NCBI GenBank assembly: GCA_963971425.1
Contig: OZ020515.1
Span: forward strand, 3,216,678 to 3,280,677
Origin: Bryoerythrophyllum caledonicum
Lineage: Eukaryota; Streptophyta; Bryopsida; Pottiales; Pottiaceae
Length of the DNA stretch: 64,000 nt
Direction: 5' to 3'
The translations under genes and the position numbers were made by a program. The notes under the pieces are model-generated. The model worked only from the letters and a program-made list of their open reading frames with translations. It was not told where the DNA came from and searched no databases. Positions 21,861 to 33,020 of this stretch are shown here, piece after piece. Numbering within the stretch: position 1 is the stretch's first letter; each line of letters begins with the position of its first letter.

Positions 21861-22770
21861 TCTACTCTAAGTGTGACTTTTCTCACAAACAATTTTTAAT
21901 TCCTAGGTTTTTTTGTCAAAAGTTAATAAATTTTATCCCTAAACTATTCCAAAGTTCAACTATAACTTAAACCTAATGGTGAATTTTCAAGATGTTTTTT
22001 GTTAAATCTTTTAACCTTAATTCCAAAGATCAAGAAATCTAATTTTCAAACCTAAAAAATAACTAAGTGTCTTAGTTAATTGTGAAGCATAAAACATTCA
22101 CAAAAACTTAAAAGATTATCAAGGAAAAACTCCAAATCTCATTTAATTCTAGTCTAACCATTCAAATTCAAATTCTATTTCAAAAAGTCAAACAAAATAG
22201 AAGCAAAGTTAAAAGTATACCTCTCATGGAGCAGTTGTCTCCGTCCCATTGTTGCAAGAGATTAGGATGAGTTCCTCAAGAAAATCCTCGTCCGCCATGC
22301 TCCTAATTCATTCAAATGACTTGAAATGATATCCTTTTTTCCTATTCAAAAACCTAGCAAAACAAACCAAAGACCCCTATTGTAATTGTTAGAATATTAA
22401 TGAATTTCAAGAATTACTAAATGAATTAAAACGGAAAACACTATTCCTAAATCATTTTCTAAAAACTGTTAATTGAATTAAAATGAAAAACACTATTCTT
22501 GTAGTTCCTTATTATTATTTCCTTAATTTAATCAAGAATCAAAATACTATTGTATGAAATTCCAAAAGCAAAAAACACTATTCTCCTAAATATTTCTTCT
22601 ACAAAACAAAATGAAATTCCATTCCCGAATAATTTATTCTATTCCCCAAATATTTTAATACGTTTATTTGAATTTATCTTTTCCCTTTATACAATAATAT
22701 TATATTATGGAGAAGTAGGAAAAAGAGTACTTAGCAGTATTCCGGTTTCAGGATTTTGTTGCTTAAACTT
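21861..22770 (+). other. AT-rich stretch, no gene seen
   Basis: Low-complexity AT-rich sequence with short direct repeats such as AATTAAAA(C/T)GGAAAACACTATTC. The open frame at 22550-22789 has no coding character. Confidence 0.5.
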
Positions 22771-23250
22771 TAGATTGAGCAGCTATTAACGATGGGGCTC
22801 ATGATTGCACCCGGCTGCTAACTAAAGTACATAGCAAAGTAGATGTGTGTAGAAAAAGTTATCTCCGGAAGTTCGGGGTTTTTTCCGTTTTCCGGGAGTT
22901 TAGGATCCCTTTTACTTTAGGACCTTTTACTTTTAGATCTTTTACTTTAAGGATCTTTTACTTTTAGGATGAGATTTTTTTAGGTCTTCGACCTTCCAAA
23001 AGTGGAAGTCTTAGGAAGTTCCGTCTCTAAGAGTAAGAATCCGGATAAGTTTAGAACTAAGCCAGCTCTTAACTTAAGTTAAATGAGACAAAGCTAGTTC
23101 GGATTTTAGAGATAGCTTTTACGTTAGGAAGTTTTAGTATTTAAAGGATGAGTTGTAAGGGACTCATCGTCTTGTTTTCTCGCTTAGGCTTGTTATGTAT
23201 AATATATTTTCTTGATGTTTTATGTGTGATGAGTCCTTGAGCCTGAAGCA
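22771..23250 (+). mobile_element. Fragment of gag-like element 3' region
   Basis: AACGATGGGGCTC and ACCCGGCTGCT at 22790-22825 match the conserved block. The following CCGGAAGTT-rich DNA and the GACTCATCGTCTTGTTTTC at 23160-23180 match copies A (2600-2640) and C (39020-39050). No ORF is attached. It may be a solo 3' region. Confidence 0.55.
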
Positions 23251-25150
23251 AGTCCCGTCTGGTGAGTTTGCTCTTTTTTGTCTTGTCAAGTTTGTATATG
23301 TTTGTTGTAGAAGTCCGGTTAGGCTTGCAAAGAGAGATCAACGGAAACTGGGGGCAGAATGGGTTCTAGAGCAAAAGACAAGCAACCATGCACACATGCT
23401 TTGAGAGGTGGATGATTTCAACGCGCATTCTTAAAGAATAAGTTACACCAGTGTAACTCCTTTGTAAGAAGGTGTAAGTGTGTCCCCATGCATGCATTGC
23501 ATTCTTGTTCTTGCAACCTTTGGGCTTTTTATTGCACCATTGAAATTGTAGTGGTCAAAAAGAGAGGGAGGTAGACTCCATCCAAATCCTAACCTCCAAA
23601 TCCTAAAGCCTTAGAATACCCATGCAGCGCCAAACCCTTAGCCCTAAAACCTTGAAATTTCAACTCTAAATCCTTGTAGGTAACTCAACCATCCGTACCT
23701 CCCAAACTATACACTTGTTCCAAAAATAAACATACCACAATAATTGCAAGCACATCAAATGGTGGATGAGATAGGTCACATCAAAACTTCCAAACTCCTA
23801 GCAACCTAGTATGTCAACCAAAACCACCTACGAGTCAAACCTCCCATATTTTCCAAATGACACAAATGCTAAGAGTTTCCATTGCTCCGTCGGAACCGTA
23901 AGGGTCAAGAATTAGGAGGAAGGTTCCATCTCAACACGTAGTCATCATACTACTAAAATCATAATCCGCGCAGCGAACCACGCAGCGATCAATTGCGCAG
24001 TCAAACCGTGCAGTGAACTATAGGAACGGTGCAGTCAACCGCGCAGTGATTCATGTTACATTTTTTTTTAATATAGTTTGTAATATAAATACTACATTAA
24101 AATGGTTGAACTAATGCGTTGCATAGCATTAGCTTGAGTTTTTGGGTGTGACAAATTTGCATTTGTGTGTTGCAATTTGTGCTCTTGATTACAAATTTGA
24201 TGTTCAAAATATTTTTTGAGTTAAACACTAAAAGATTGAATTGTAAATTATGAGTTGTAAACTAGGAGTGAAAAAGTTGTGAAGTTAAAGTTGTGATCTT
24301 GGAGGTTGGCATACAAAGTTGGAGTTGCAAAATTGCATGTTCGAGTTGTGGAGATTGAAATTACAAGTTTTGAGGTGAGATTGCAAGTTTTGAGATTGTA
24401 ATTGCAAAATGAGTTTGTGGGTGTGTGAAATTGAGATTGTAGTTGCAAGTTGAGTTTGTGGGTGTGTGAAATTTGCATTTGTGTGTTGCAATTTGTGCTT
24501 ATCTTGAATAAATTTGAAACTCTTGATTACAAATTTGACGTTCATAACATTTTTGAAATTCCATGTTAAAATGCAAAAAATCTAAAACCTATTTTTTTTT
24601 TCCTATTCTATTATGTTACATTATTAAAATTCATGCATAGGTTTCAAAGACATATTTATATTTTATGTAGATTGTTGTTACTTTTCTTATTTTATATTGT
24701 GTGATAGAAAAACTACATTAAAATGGTTGAACAAATGCGTTGCAAAGCAAGCGCCAACTCCTAGTAAACCTTGAATTCTTAGAACATCCATAAAACCTCA
24801 AACCCTTTAAGGTTGGATGACCTATCACCACCACGAACCCCAGAACCAACAATCTAATGTGGACCAAAACCACCACCCACCCACCCCATTTCCGAAAAAT
24901 TAGGAAGTCAGCTATGATTGGGTGTCAGTTTATGATTGGTTGAAGCTCTCGTTTTTGGTCTCTTGCTGAAGTGGTCATTAGTACAACTTAGTGTGGAAAT
25001 AGAGAGTTTTGTATGTCGAGGAATGGGTCACGGCTTACTATCCACTTTGAAAATTTGTAGCAATTTCAATATGAAGAAATAAATGGTCACGACAAATGCA
25101 ATATTCATGAAATCCTATTTTGAATTCCCAAAAAATGTCTTACCACGTAT
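23251..25150 (+). other. Intergenic region with simple repeats
   Basis: No gene seen. An AACCCTA/AAATCC-rich stretch lies at 23580-23690. A GCGCAGTGAA-type tandem lies at 23965-24050. TTGCAAGTT/GAGTTTGTGG-type repeats lie at 24150-24545. AAAATGGTTGAAC(T/A)AATGCG is directly repeated at about 24098 and 24718, which could mark a small unrecognised insertion. Confidence 0.5.
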
Positions 25151-25158
25151 ACAAACGC

Positions 25159-25166
25159 TATAAATA
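25159..25166 (+). promoter_or_regulatory. Candidate TATA box for the CRN/RHS-type gene
   Basis: TATAAATA lies at the point where AT-rich intergenic DNA gives way to GC-richer transcribed-looking DNA, about 970 bp before the start codon. A start of transcription near 25190 would give a leader containing one intron. Confidence 0.4.
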
Positions 25167-25189
25167 GGTCAGCAAGCTTAAGTTGGTGG

Positions 25190-26135
25190 TTATAGGTCAT
25201 CCAACCTTAGGTTCGCTGTGAGGTGGAAGGAGTCGTTCCTTCATCGCCGTAGCCAGGCTGAGAGCAGTGCGGCCTGTCGTCGCGATGGGTGAGTGATTCG
25301 TGCTACTTGGCACATGTTTGTGCCGTGCTGCCAACCTGTGTTTGTGAGGTTGAATCCGTGGTTTTGTCGGTGGTTTCGAAGTTGGAGTTCGACGTTTTGG
25401 GTTTGAAAGGGGATTTGTGTTTTGTGTTGGGAGGTTCGCGTCTGCAGGTGCGTACAAGTTTCGGGCGGAGATGCTTGTATCGAAGGCGGCCTCGTAGCGA
25501 ACATTTCGACAGGAAGGAGGTCGTTCGGATCCGTCTGTGGTTTTGGACAGCGCCGTGTAGGGATCGCGCGAAGAAAGTGTGCTTCTGTGACAATTATTTC
25601 CGAATTCTCTCAGCTCGGTCGGAAAGAGAAATTTACGGGGGCGTCGGCGAAGAGGACGCGGAGGTAGTCACGGAGGGCACCATATGAGCGTGAATGTTGG
25701 AATCAACGGCTGGGGAGGTTGCAGCGTGCTGGCTGTTAAGAGGGTTTCATCTTCTGTACTCTAAGAGTGATTATGCTTGTGATTGATGAACGTTTTTGTG
25801 CCACCAGGAAAGTGATGTAGCCGTTTTGGATAGGATCAGTTGTGGATGTGTGAAGCGGTGACAGAGGGTTCTTACATCAAAGTGATTGACATGGTCAGTG
25901 GGCAGGACAGCCATATGCAAGCAAGCTTATGTTCTCCACTTATTGGTTGGGCTTGTGTAATGGCCAAGGGGGTTAGGTAGTGAAGGGATGATTGTCCTGT
26001 GATTTTGTTCCGGGGCCATCGTTTTGACGCTTGTTTTGTTTTGGTGCAGGTTTATGAACCGAACCCGTTGATCGTGGACTGAAGTTGGAACCGCAGGAAA
26101 GTTGAATTCTGCAGAACGCCGTTGGTTGGAGCAAG
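25190..26135 (+). other. Probable 5' leader with intron
   Basis: A good donor (GG|GTGAGT at 25289) and a pyrimidine-rich acceptor (TTTTGGTGCAG at 26049) suggest an intron of about 760 bp in the leader. Joining them creates only a very short upstream ORF (ATG GGT TTA TGA). Open frames on either strand at 25197-25687 have no family resemblance. Confidence 0.4.
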
Positions 26136-28934
26136 ATGGTGGATACTCCGCCCTCGCCTCCACCACGGGAGGATAATATGATGTGGAGGAACCTAGCACT
26201 CGGGTATGTTTTGAAGTATTTTCCAAGCGTCTCACCGGAGGATATGGCCGATTGGTCGCGTCACAGCTATGATACTCTGGAGCGGTTTTTGAAAAACTGC
26301 TACGAAGCGAAGTCTGAAGCAGAGGTGCTGGCCTGCAAGTCTATGTTGGATCCCCAACCTTCTTTGCGTGGATCCGATGCCCCCCAGCCTCCACCGCGGG
26401 AGGATAATATGAAGTGGCAGCACCTAGCACTCGGGTATGTTTTGAAGTATTTTCCAAGCGTCTCACCGGAGGATATGGCCGATTGGTCGCGTCACAGCTA
26501 TGATACTCTGGAGCGGTTTTTGAAAAATTGCTACGAAGCAAAGTCTGAAGCAGAGGTGCTGGCCTGCAAGTCTATGTTGGATCCCCAACCTTCTTTGCGT
26601 GGATCCGATGCCCCCCAGCCTTTCTCCAAAGAAAGAAAAGATTTCTTGAAGGCTTTCTCTGATAAGTATAAAGATGAGCGGTCCTGCTTAAAGACGTTCA
26701 CCGAGTTTGTTGACAAGTGTGCAGTTGGATGGGATCGCACGATGTACCTTGCCCCCTATTCGTCTCTTGTGCAAAGCTCAGGTACCGGGAAAAGCCGACT
26801 GTTGAAAGAATTCGCCAATGGTCGGTATGTGATATACTGCTGTGTTAGACCTAAAAATAGTTCCGGCATTCCTGCGCGTTCCTGGATAGCGGACAAGCTT
26901 CTACCGGCTCCTGGTTCAAACGAGGAGCAAGACAAACGGAATTGTAGCTTTCTCTATGCTTCCTTCATTTGTGCCTGCATTGATCATCTAGCCGAATCTG
27001 TGAAAACCAGCATTACCCCTGAAGAATGGTGTGAGAAGCAACTGGAGGAGGGGGTGGAGGTCAATGTCAGTGGAGTTGATTTTTGGAAGGAAATCCACGA
27101 GCGAATGACCAAATTCCGATCCAAGGAGGGGAGTGATTATAAGTTCTTGGAGTCCGAGATACAACAGAGTTGTGGCAACTTTGTGGAAAGTTGCAAGGCC
27201 TCTAAGGTATTCAATGAAGATCAGGCTTTGCTTACCTTTGCTTTGGATGAAGCACGGAGTCTGCTTGGCGAATATGGTGGCACCTCATACTTCAGCATAT
27301 TTCGGTGGATGGCATCTTTTCTTAAGAATGGCTGTGGCATCTTTATAGTACTGGTCGACACTGTTTCGAAAATCAGCAACTTCCAACCGGCGACGATTCC
27401 AGATACATCGTACAGGTATTCAAAAGCAGGAGGCACAGGGCTGCTTCCACCATTCTACACAGTGAACACCTTCAATATCCTCGCTCCTGAGGGGAGAAAT
27501 TGGAATGACATAGGTGATTCTACTTCGAACTTGACATCTGTGTTGACCTCACATTTCATGAAAGGGCGGCCTTTGTTTGGAAGTTACATTCGATCTTGCT
27601 CGGACTTCGAAGTGAATGATGTGGTGACTTTGGCTGTGTCGAAGTTGCTTGGGGGCGTCCCACCATCTTCTTTTATGAACACAAAGGTGGACCATAACAT
27701 AGCGGTTGCATTGCTATCTGTTCGTGCCGCTGTTTTTGTTAAACCCCAGTCGGAGTTGGCATCGTCCTTGGTGGCCAGTCATCTTGGCATGTGCCTTGCA
27801 ATTTCCTCTGACAGGCGCTCGGTGTTCACTGGGTATCCGTCGGAACCAGTGCTTGCTGAAGCTGCGTGTCACATAATGAATCGAGGCTCGGAGTTGAGTT
27901 TGGGTGAAATCTTAGATCCCCTGTTACTTTACATACGGGAGGGAATCGTCGAAGGGGGTGCACGAGGGGAGTTGGTGGCGCGACTTCTTTTCCTCTTGGC
28001 TTGGGATCATGCCTGCAGGGAGAATGCCTGTGCATACACACCACGTTTCGCCATCTGCGGGAGCCATCGAGTACTCTACACCAGACCTCTAACGGTACGC
28101 CAGTTTCTAAATTCTTTGGCCGATGAACAACGATTGGATGCTGCTCTCAAAGGGCAAATTGCTGAGCGAGAAATGCAGAGGTTTCTAAAAGGGAAGGTAT
28201 TGTTTACCCACTTTACTGCAGTCACCTACCGTGTCGAACGGCCTCATTTGATAGAATTCTTTGAAAGTAGTGCTGCCGTTATGTGCAAGCGAGGTGAACA
28301 GAGCATTGACTTGATAATTCCAGTGTGGTTAGGTCCAGGTGTTATGTCTTACATTTTGGTACAAGTCCGGAACTACAGTGATGCAGATCCAAAATATAAG
28401 TGGGCCAGCGTGGATGTTACACCCGAAAGTGCTGGTTTAGAAGAGGGGCAGGTGGACTATCCATACCTTGCCCTCTATTTGTCTCTAGGCTACAAAGAAC
28501 CGAATGTCTACAATCTCAAATATGAGAAGCACCAGGATGCTGATTCCAGTGCAATTCCACTTGCAAAGAGATATCCTGAGGAGCCAACTCATGAGCCAAT
28601 CCAGGAGCCCACTCAGGAGCCAAAGGGGGGGAAGAAACGAGCAAGGAGCTTAGAGGAGAGCTCCGAGGACCCTTTTCAAATGATTATTGGTCTTTTCTCA
28701 CTCAAGCCAGCGATTTATCGTTGTCTTCGTGATGAAAGAGGCAAAGTTTATGGACGTGGAGATCATTCGACGAGTTCCAAGCATTTGTCAAGATTATCTC
28801 GAGCTTGGACTGATGTACTCGACTATGTTCAGAGCAACAAGATTGATGGGTTGGGTGAATACAAGACAGTGAGAGATGCGAAATGTTCCTTTGTGAAGGA
28901 GACTTGTGTTCTCACCTATAAACTGAATGACTAG
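26136..28934 (+). CDS. CRN/RHS-type P-loop NTPase-nuclease protein
   Basis: A single-exon, intact 932-codon gene. Residues 7-84 and 85-162 are two almost identical 78-residue modules (LGYVLKYFPSVSPEDMADW). Residues 163-214 carry the FLKAF...GWDRTMYLAPYSS lead-in. The Walker A motif SSGTGKSR is at 215-222, a Walker B-like ALLTFALDEARSLL near 363-376, and FIVLVDTVSKISNF near 404-417. The C-terminal part (about 665-790) has the restriction-nuclease-like order G-K-V-L-F-T-H-F-T, a conserved Asp in SIDLIIPV (726) and ILVQVRNY (741-748). A Lys/Arg/Glu-rich stretch and a short helical tail follow. This architecture belongs to the Crinkler/retrotransposon-hot-spot class of eukaryotic NTPase-nuclease proteins, used as effectors by oomycetes and fungi and also found in some plants. 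In this class the nuclease acts on DNA in the nucleus; here that is inferred. Neighbour: a broken NLR gene downstream. Confidence 0.75.
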   Translation: MVDTPPSPPPREDNMMWRNLALGYVLKYFPSVSPEDMADWSRHSYDTLERFLKNCYEAKSEAEVLACKSMLDPQPSLRGSDAPQPPPREDNMKWQHLALGYVLKYFPSVSPEDMADWSRHSYDTLERFLKNCYEAKSEAEVLACKSMLDPQPSLRGSDAPQPFSKERKDFLKAFSDKYKDERSCLKTFTEFVDKCAVGWDRTMYLAPYSSLVQSSGTGKSRLLKEFANGRYVIYCCVRPKNSSGIPARSWIADKLLPAPGSNEEQDKRNCSFLYASFICACIDHLAESVKTSITPEEWCEKQLEEGVEVNVSGVDFWKEIHERMTKFRSKEGSDYKFLESEIQQSCGNFVESCKASKVFNEDQALLTFALDEARSLLGEYGGTSYFSIFRWMASFLKNGCGIFIVLVDTVSKISNFQPATIPDTSYRYSKAGGTGLLPPFYTVNTFNILAPEGRNWNDIGDSTSNLTSVLTSHFMKGRPLFGSYIRSCSDFEVNDVVTLAVSKLLGGVPPSSFMNTKVDHNIAVALLSVRAAVFVKPQSELASSLVASHLGMCLAISSDRRSVFTGYPSEPVLAEAACHIMNRGSELSLGEILDPLLLYIREGIVEGGARGELVARLLFLLAWDHACRENACAYTPRFAICGSHRVLYTRPLTVRQFLNSLADEQRLDAALKGQIAEREMQRFLKGKVLFTHFTAVTYRVERPHLIEFFESSAAVMCKRGEQSIDLIIPVWLGPGVMSYILVQVRNYSDADPKYKWASVDVTPESAGLEEGQVDYPYLALYLSLGYKEPNVYNLKYEKHQDADSSAIPLAKRYPEEPTHEPIQEPTQEPKGGKKRARSLEESSEDPFQMIIGLFSLKPAIYRCLRDERGKVYGRGDHSTSSKHLSRLSRAWTDVLDYVQSNKIDGLGEYKTVRDAKCSFVKETCVLTYKLND
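26154..26621 (+). repeat. 234-bp in-frame tandem duplication
   Basis: Two 234-bp units, in frame, encode residues 7-84 and 85-162 of the CRN/RHS-type protein. They differ at only a few positions (for example MMWRN versus MKWQH), so the duplication is recent. Confidence 0.9.
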
Positions 28935-29333
28935 CAGGTAAAAGCACATGTCAAGATTATGTCGAGCTTGGGTTTACTATCTTCATCAACCTCGTGCTAA
29001 TATCTGCGGATACAACAAGGATAGGTTTTCAATTGTCTCAAAGTGCGCCACAAACAGTGCTCAGATGCTGTCAGTGCTCGCCGTTGACGATCCAAATGCC
29101 TCCACAACGTCGTGTGTTTTCACATCTGCGTGGAAACGAAGCAGAACACGTTGTGTGTGATCTCTTCTGGGAGAATGTGGAGGTAGGTTCTACAATCTGT
29201 TAAGTTATTTTACCGACAATGCGGCTTTGTGTGTTTGGAGATGGCAGCTGAGAGGAAGAAGCTCTGTTTGGGGTACTGGGATCGAGGTTTAGAGGGCTTT
29301 CGTGCTCGTGATGCGTAGGGTAACTTCTCAGCG
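28935..29333 (+). other. Short intergenic spacer
   Basis: TGTCAAGATTATGTCGAGCTT at 28949-28969 repeats, with one change, the last part of the upstream gene (near 28786-28806), suggesting a small local duplication. No gene is seen. The NLR promoter should lie here, but I see no clear TATA box. Confidence 0.5.
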
Positions 29334-32300
29334 ATGGGGAATTCCATGAGCTGCAGGAGGGCGATAAGCCTGCGCGACGTGGCGTACTCGCTCTCACAGC
29401 GCGAGTGCCTCAGTCCATCTTCCAAGCGAGGCAACAAGCGCAGCATCAAAGGCGAGAAGAAGGAGCGCCTCGTCTTCCATTTCACGGACGTCAGCAAGCT
29501 CGACGAAATCCTCGAAGAAATCGAACTGGTAACCATCTCAGCCTCAACGCTCAGGTTCCCGAAGTATTCTCACTGTTTTCTCACCTCGGCGTCTGCATCT
29601 GCAGGCTCTGAGCGACGTCTTGGAGAATACACCAGTCGAGAGGAAGACCTCGCAGGCACTCGAAACGAATCTGAACGATGTGGGGACGATGTTCAGCTCG
29701 ATGAGCTCCAAGTGCCAGGATGCCAAGTCTCAAGTAGGGTTTGGAGTCTGTTCTCGTTGATTGAGTGTTTCCTGTTTTTTGCGTGCGAATTTGAGTAGGG
29801 TTTGGGTTTGTTAGTCTTCACCTCGTTTTTGTACCTGTTTTGTTGTGCGCCAGATGGACAGTGCGAAGCTGATTGCGTCCGCGTCCATGCAAGTGTTGTG
29901 CGACGTCCTCGACAGCGCGATGGGTGCTTCTGATGCAAATCTACCCTCTATTTTTCGTGTATGTGTGCACAGATATGGATCTGCTGATACCACCGTGAGC
30001 GATTTGGACCAGCTCTGCCTGGAGATTCGGGATGTGTACCCTGATCTCAACCTGGCTGTTACCGTAAGTATTCATAAGAATCAGAAGATTTTGATGCGCC
30101 AGATGAGCCATCCGTTGTCTCCCTTTACCCCTGCTTATCCTAGCAACAAAGGTATGAAGTAAGTCAGTCACCACCAAGCTTTTGTGACTTGGATCCTTAA
30201 CTTTGTTGGTTAGTCGATTCCTCGTGGTTTGGTTTTGTGAGTTTCCCACTAAGGTCGTCTTGCAGTGGGGCTGGATGTCAGGGTGGAAGAGGTGATATCG
30301 ATGCTGAACCTGGACTCGTCGGAGGTGCGAGCAGTAGTGCTGCACGGGCTCCCGGGAATCGGCAAATCCACGCTCGGAGACGCGGTTTACGCCCGCCTCA
30401 ACTTCCCAGGCCGCACGCACTGCAGGATCGAGGCGGGGGAGAATCCGTCCGCGGAGAAGATCTGCTCTCTGCAAGCGAGCATTCTGGAGCGTCTCTCAGG
30501 GGACAAGGTGAAGCTGGGGTACCCTCTGGAAGGGCGGCAGAAGCTGGGCAAGTACCTGGAGGAGTGCCGGGAGTCGCTCTTTCTCTACATCGACAACGTG
30601 GTGAACCCGAGTGACCTCCAGGAGTTGCTCCCGGAGCAGCTGATCCTGCCTCTGAAGAGCCGCGTTCTTGTCACCTCTCGTGTTGCCAATCTCTGCAGCG
30701 AGATGGTCGACAGGGGGGTTGTGAGTTCATTGTATGAAGTGGAGGAGCTGGACTTCGCCCAAGCCAAGCAGATGTTTTGTCTGTTGGTGTTTGAGGAGGA
30801 GCAGCCTCCGAAGACGAAGAATCTGCATGTTTCCCAGGTGCTCAAGGCATGCGGCGGGATGCCTTTGGCGCTGGAGCTCGTGGGGAAGTACTCGAGGCGG
30901 CAGAAGTCGAGGGACTCGGCCTGGACGCACAGTTTGAAGTCGCTGCAGCGCTCGGATTCGTTGACAGGGACCAAGGATATGCGGAGCTACTTGGGGAAGC
31001 TGGAGTCCATGTATGAGCACAGCTCTCGGAGCCGCTGCAGCGGGCGTTTCTGGACGTGATTACTTATTATCTGGACCTGCCTTGGGAGATGGTGAACCAT
31101 GTGATTGGGGAGGATCAGCTACTGGCGCTCCAGGAGCTCGCTTTTGTGAAGCGAAGCCCCCTGGATGTGGATGGGATTGACCGCGTGCATGTGCACGATC
31201 TGTTGGTCTCTTTGGGTCGGAAGCTTGAACCCAGGCTTCGGATCTCGTCTTCGAAGGAGGACCAGTTGCCGGCGTTGCTCAAGAGTGATGATAAGGTGTG
31301 TAACTAGTTTTCAGTTGTTGAATAAGATACCTCCTCTTTTCAGTTGTTCCATTGAAGATTAACAGAGGTGCGTATGCTTGTGGTTCAGGAGAAGAAACCA
31401 ATCGAGGGCCTGTGCTTGCGGAACTGCAAGGAAGAGCTATCAGCTGAGTCTCTCGATAGCTTATCTGCATCCTTGCGAATCCTGATTCTCCAGCAGAACG
31501 TCTCAGGGCAATGCAGAAAAGTCCCTGCTCATCTACAGCTTTTCATCACACAGGGGTCAATGCCATTTACACACATCGAAAAACTTACTGAACTCGCCGT
31601 TCTCAAGCTCTGTGAAGTCGACATGGATTTTGATCTCGTGCAAGTAAGTTACACTGCCAGCAAAACTGATAAGCATATATCTAACCCTGCTCAGATTGAT
31701 GATTTCTCCCAGATCTCAGCATCTGCAAGTTTGGAGTCCTGTATTGATAGCAAAGTGGTGTTGTTTCCTGATCGGCTCAAGTCCCTGATCATCAATGACT
31801 CCCAAACGCTCAAAGAGCTCCCAGAATGATTCACAGACCTGCACATCCTCTCCACTCTCGACCTGAGCTTCTGCAAAAACCTCGAGACGCTTCCTGAAGA
31901 TTTCGGACGCCTCACTTCTCTGCAATCTCTGGAGCTTCAAGACTGCAAAGCTCTGGAACATCTCCCTCAAGACCTCACCACTCTGACAACATTACAACGC
32001 CTGAACCTCGGCGGATGCGAGAGCCTGAAATCCCTCCCCAACAACTTCCACCACCTCAGCGTGCTGCAGCGGTTGAAGCTCTGGAGCTGCGGTCGCTTGA
32101 GCTCTCTCCCCAAACACTTCGGTGGATTGCTCTCGCTCCAAGAGCTCAACATGTCTTTATGTGAGAGCCTGGAGCGCCTCCCCGACGAGTTTGGGGACCT
32201 ATCCAACCTGCAGTCGCTGGAGCTCCGTTTCTGCAGGGCGCTCAAGGTGTTACCTGAGAGTTTTGTGCACCTGGGTGCGCTTCAGAGACTGGATTTGACC

Positions 32301-32777
32301 GGGTGTGAGATGCTGCTCACTTTGCCGGAGGGGTTCGGTGGACTGACGGGTCTGTGGGAGCTGCACTTGGACGAATGCGAGAGCTTGCAGAGGCTGCCCG
32401 AGGGATTGGGAGGGCTTGTTTCTTTGCACACTTTGTCTCTTGCAGGGTGCTGCAACTTGAGCGCGCTTCCGGACGACTTCGGCGCGCTGCAGTCGCTCCT
32501 GATGCTCAAGCTGACCGACTGCGCCAGCCTGGTGGCGCTCCCTCACAGCTTCCGGCAGCTCGCGGCGCTCAAGTCGCTGGATGTGGCCGGCGCGAGTGAC
32601 GAGGTGATCACGTCGGTGGGCGAGCTGGTGAGCTCCAGCTGCAACATCAACATTGTGCCCGACGTGAGTGACATGATTTTGCCCGAGGTCAGTGACATGA
32701 TTTGGCAGATGTACTTGCAGGAGCCTGTTGGGCCTCGGTGGCTCATGTTTGAGGGCAATGATGTTGATGATTTCTGA
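29334..32777 (+). pseudogene. NB-ARC/LRR resistance-type gene, broken
   Basis: Exons inferred from GT-AG sites: 29334-29528, 29605-29733, 29854-30063, 30266-31295, 31389-31643, 31695-32777, for about 967 residues. The N-terminus MGNSMSC is a myristoylation/palmitoylation-type start followed by helical exons without a TIR, kinase or hydrolase signature. NB-ARC: P-loop HGLPGIGKST, KSRVLVTSR, GLPL-type CGGMPLALELVG, MHD-type VHVHDLL. About ten 24-residue LRRs (L-x-x-L-x-L-x-x-C-x-x-L-x-x-L-P) follow. Lesions: the exon 3/4 junction is out of phase by one base, an extra CA near 31018-31020 shifts frame after the NB-ARC, and an in-frame TGA stands at 31827-31829. Intact relatives act as intracellular immune receptors; this copy probably cannot, unless the lesions are assembly errors. 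Confidence 0.8.
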
Positions 32778-33020
32778 CGTTCCTTAACTCTGTACAAGAG
32801 GTGCTTGGAGCATATCGATGTTGATGATTTCTAAGGTTTCTTAACGCTGTACAAGAGGTGCTTGGAGCATATTGATGTTGATGATTTACAAGGTTTCTTA
32901 ACACTGTGCAAGAGGTGCTTGGAGCATAATGATGTTGATGATTTCTAAGGTTTCTTACACTGTACAAGAGGTGCTTGGAGCATATTGATGTTGATGATTG
33001 ATAAGGTTTCTTTACAGTGT
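32762..33020 (+). repeat. Tandem repeat grown from the NLR 3' end
   Basis: Four to five units of about 57 bp, each with GATGTTGATGATTT then GAGGTGCTTGGAGCATA. The first GATGTTGATGATTTCTGA is the end of the NLR coding sequence (D-V-D-D-F-stop), so the array amplified the stop-codon region. Inverted copies lie at 52676-52722 and 54439-54551. Confidence 0.85.
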
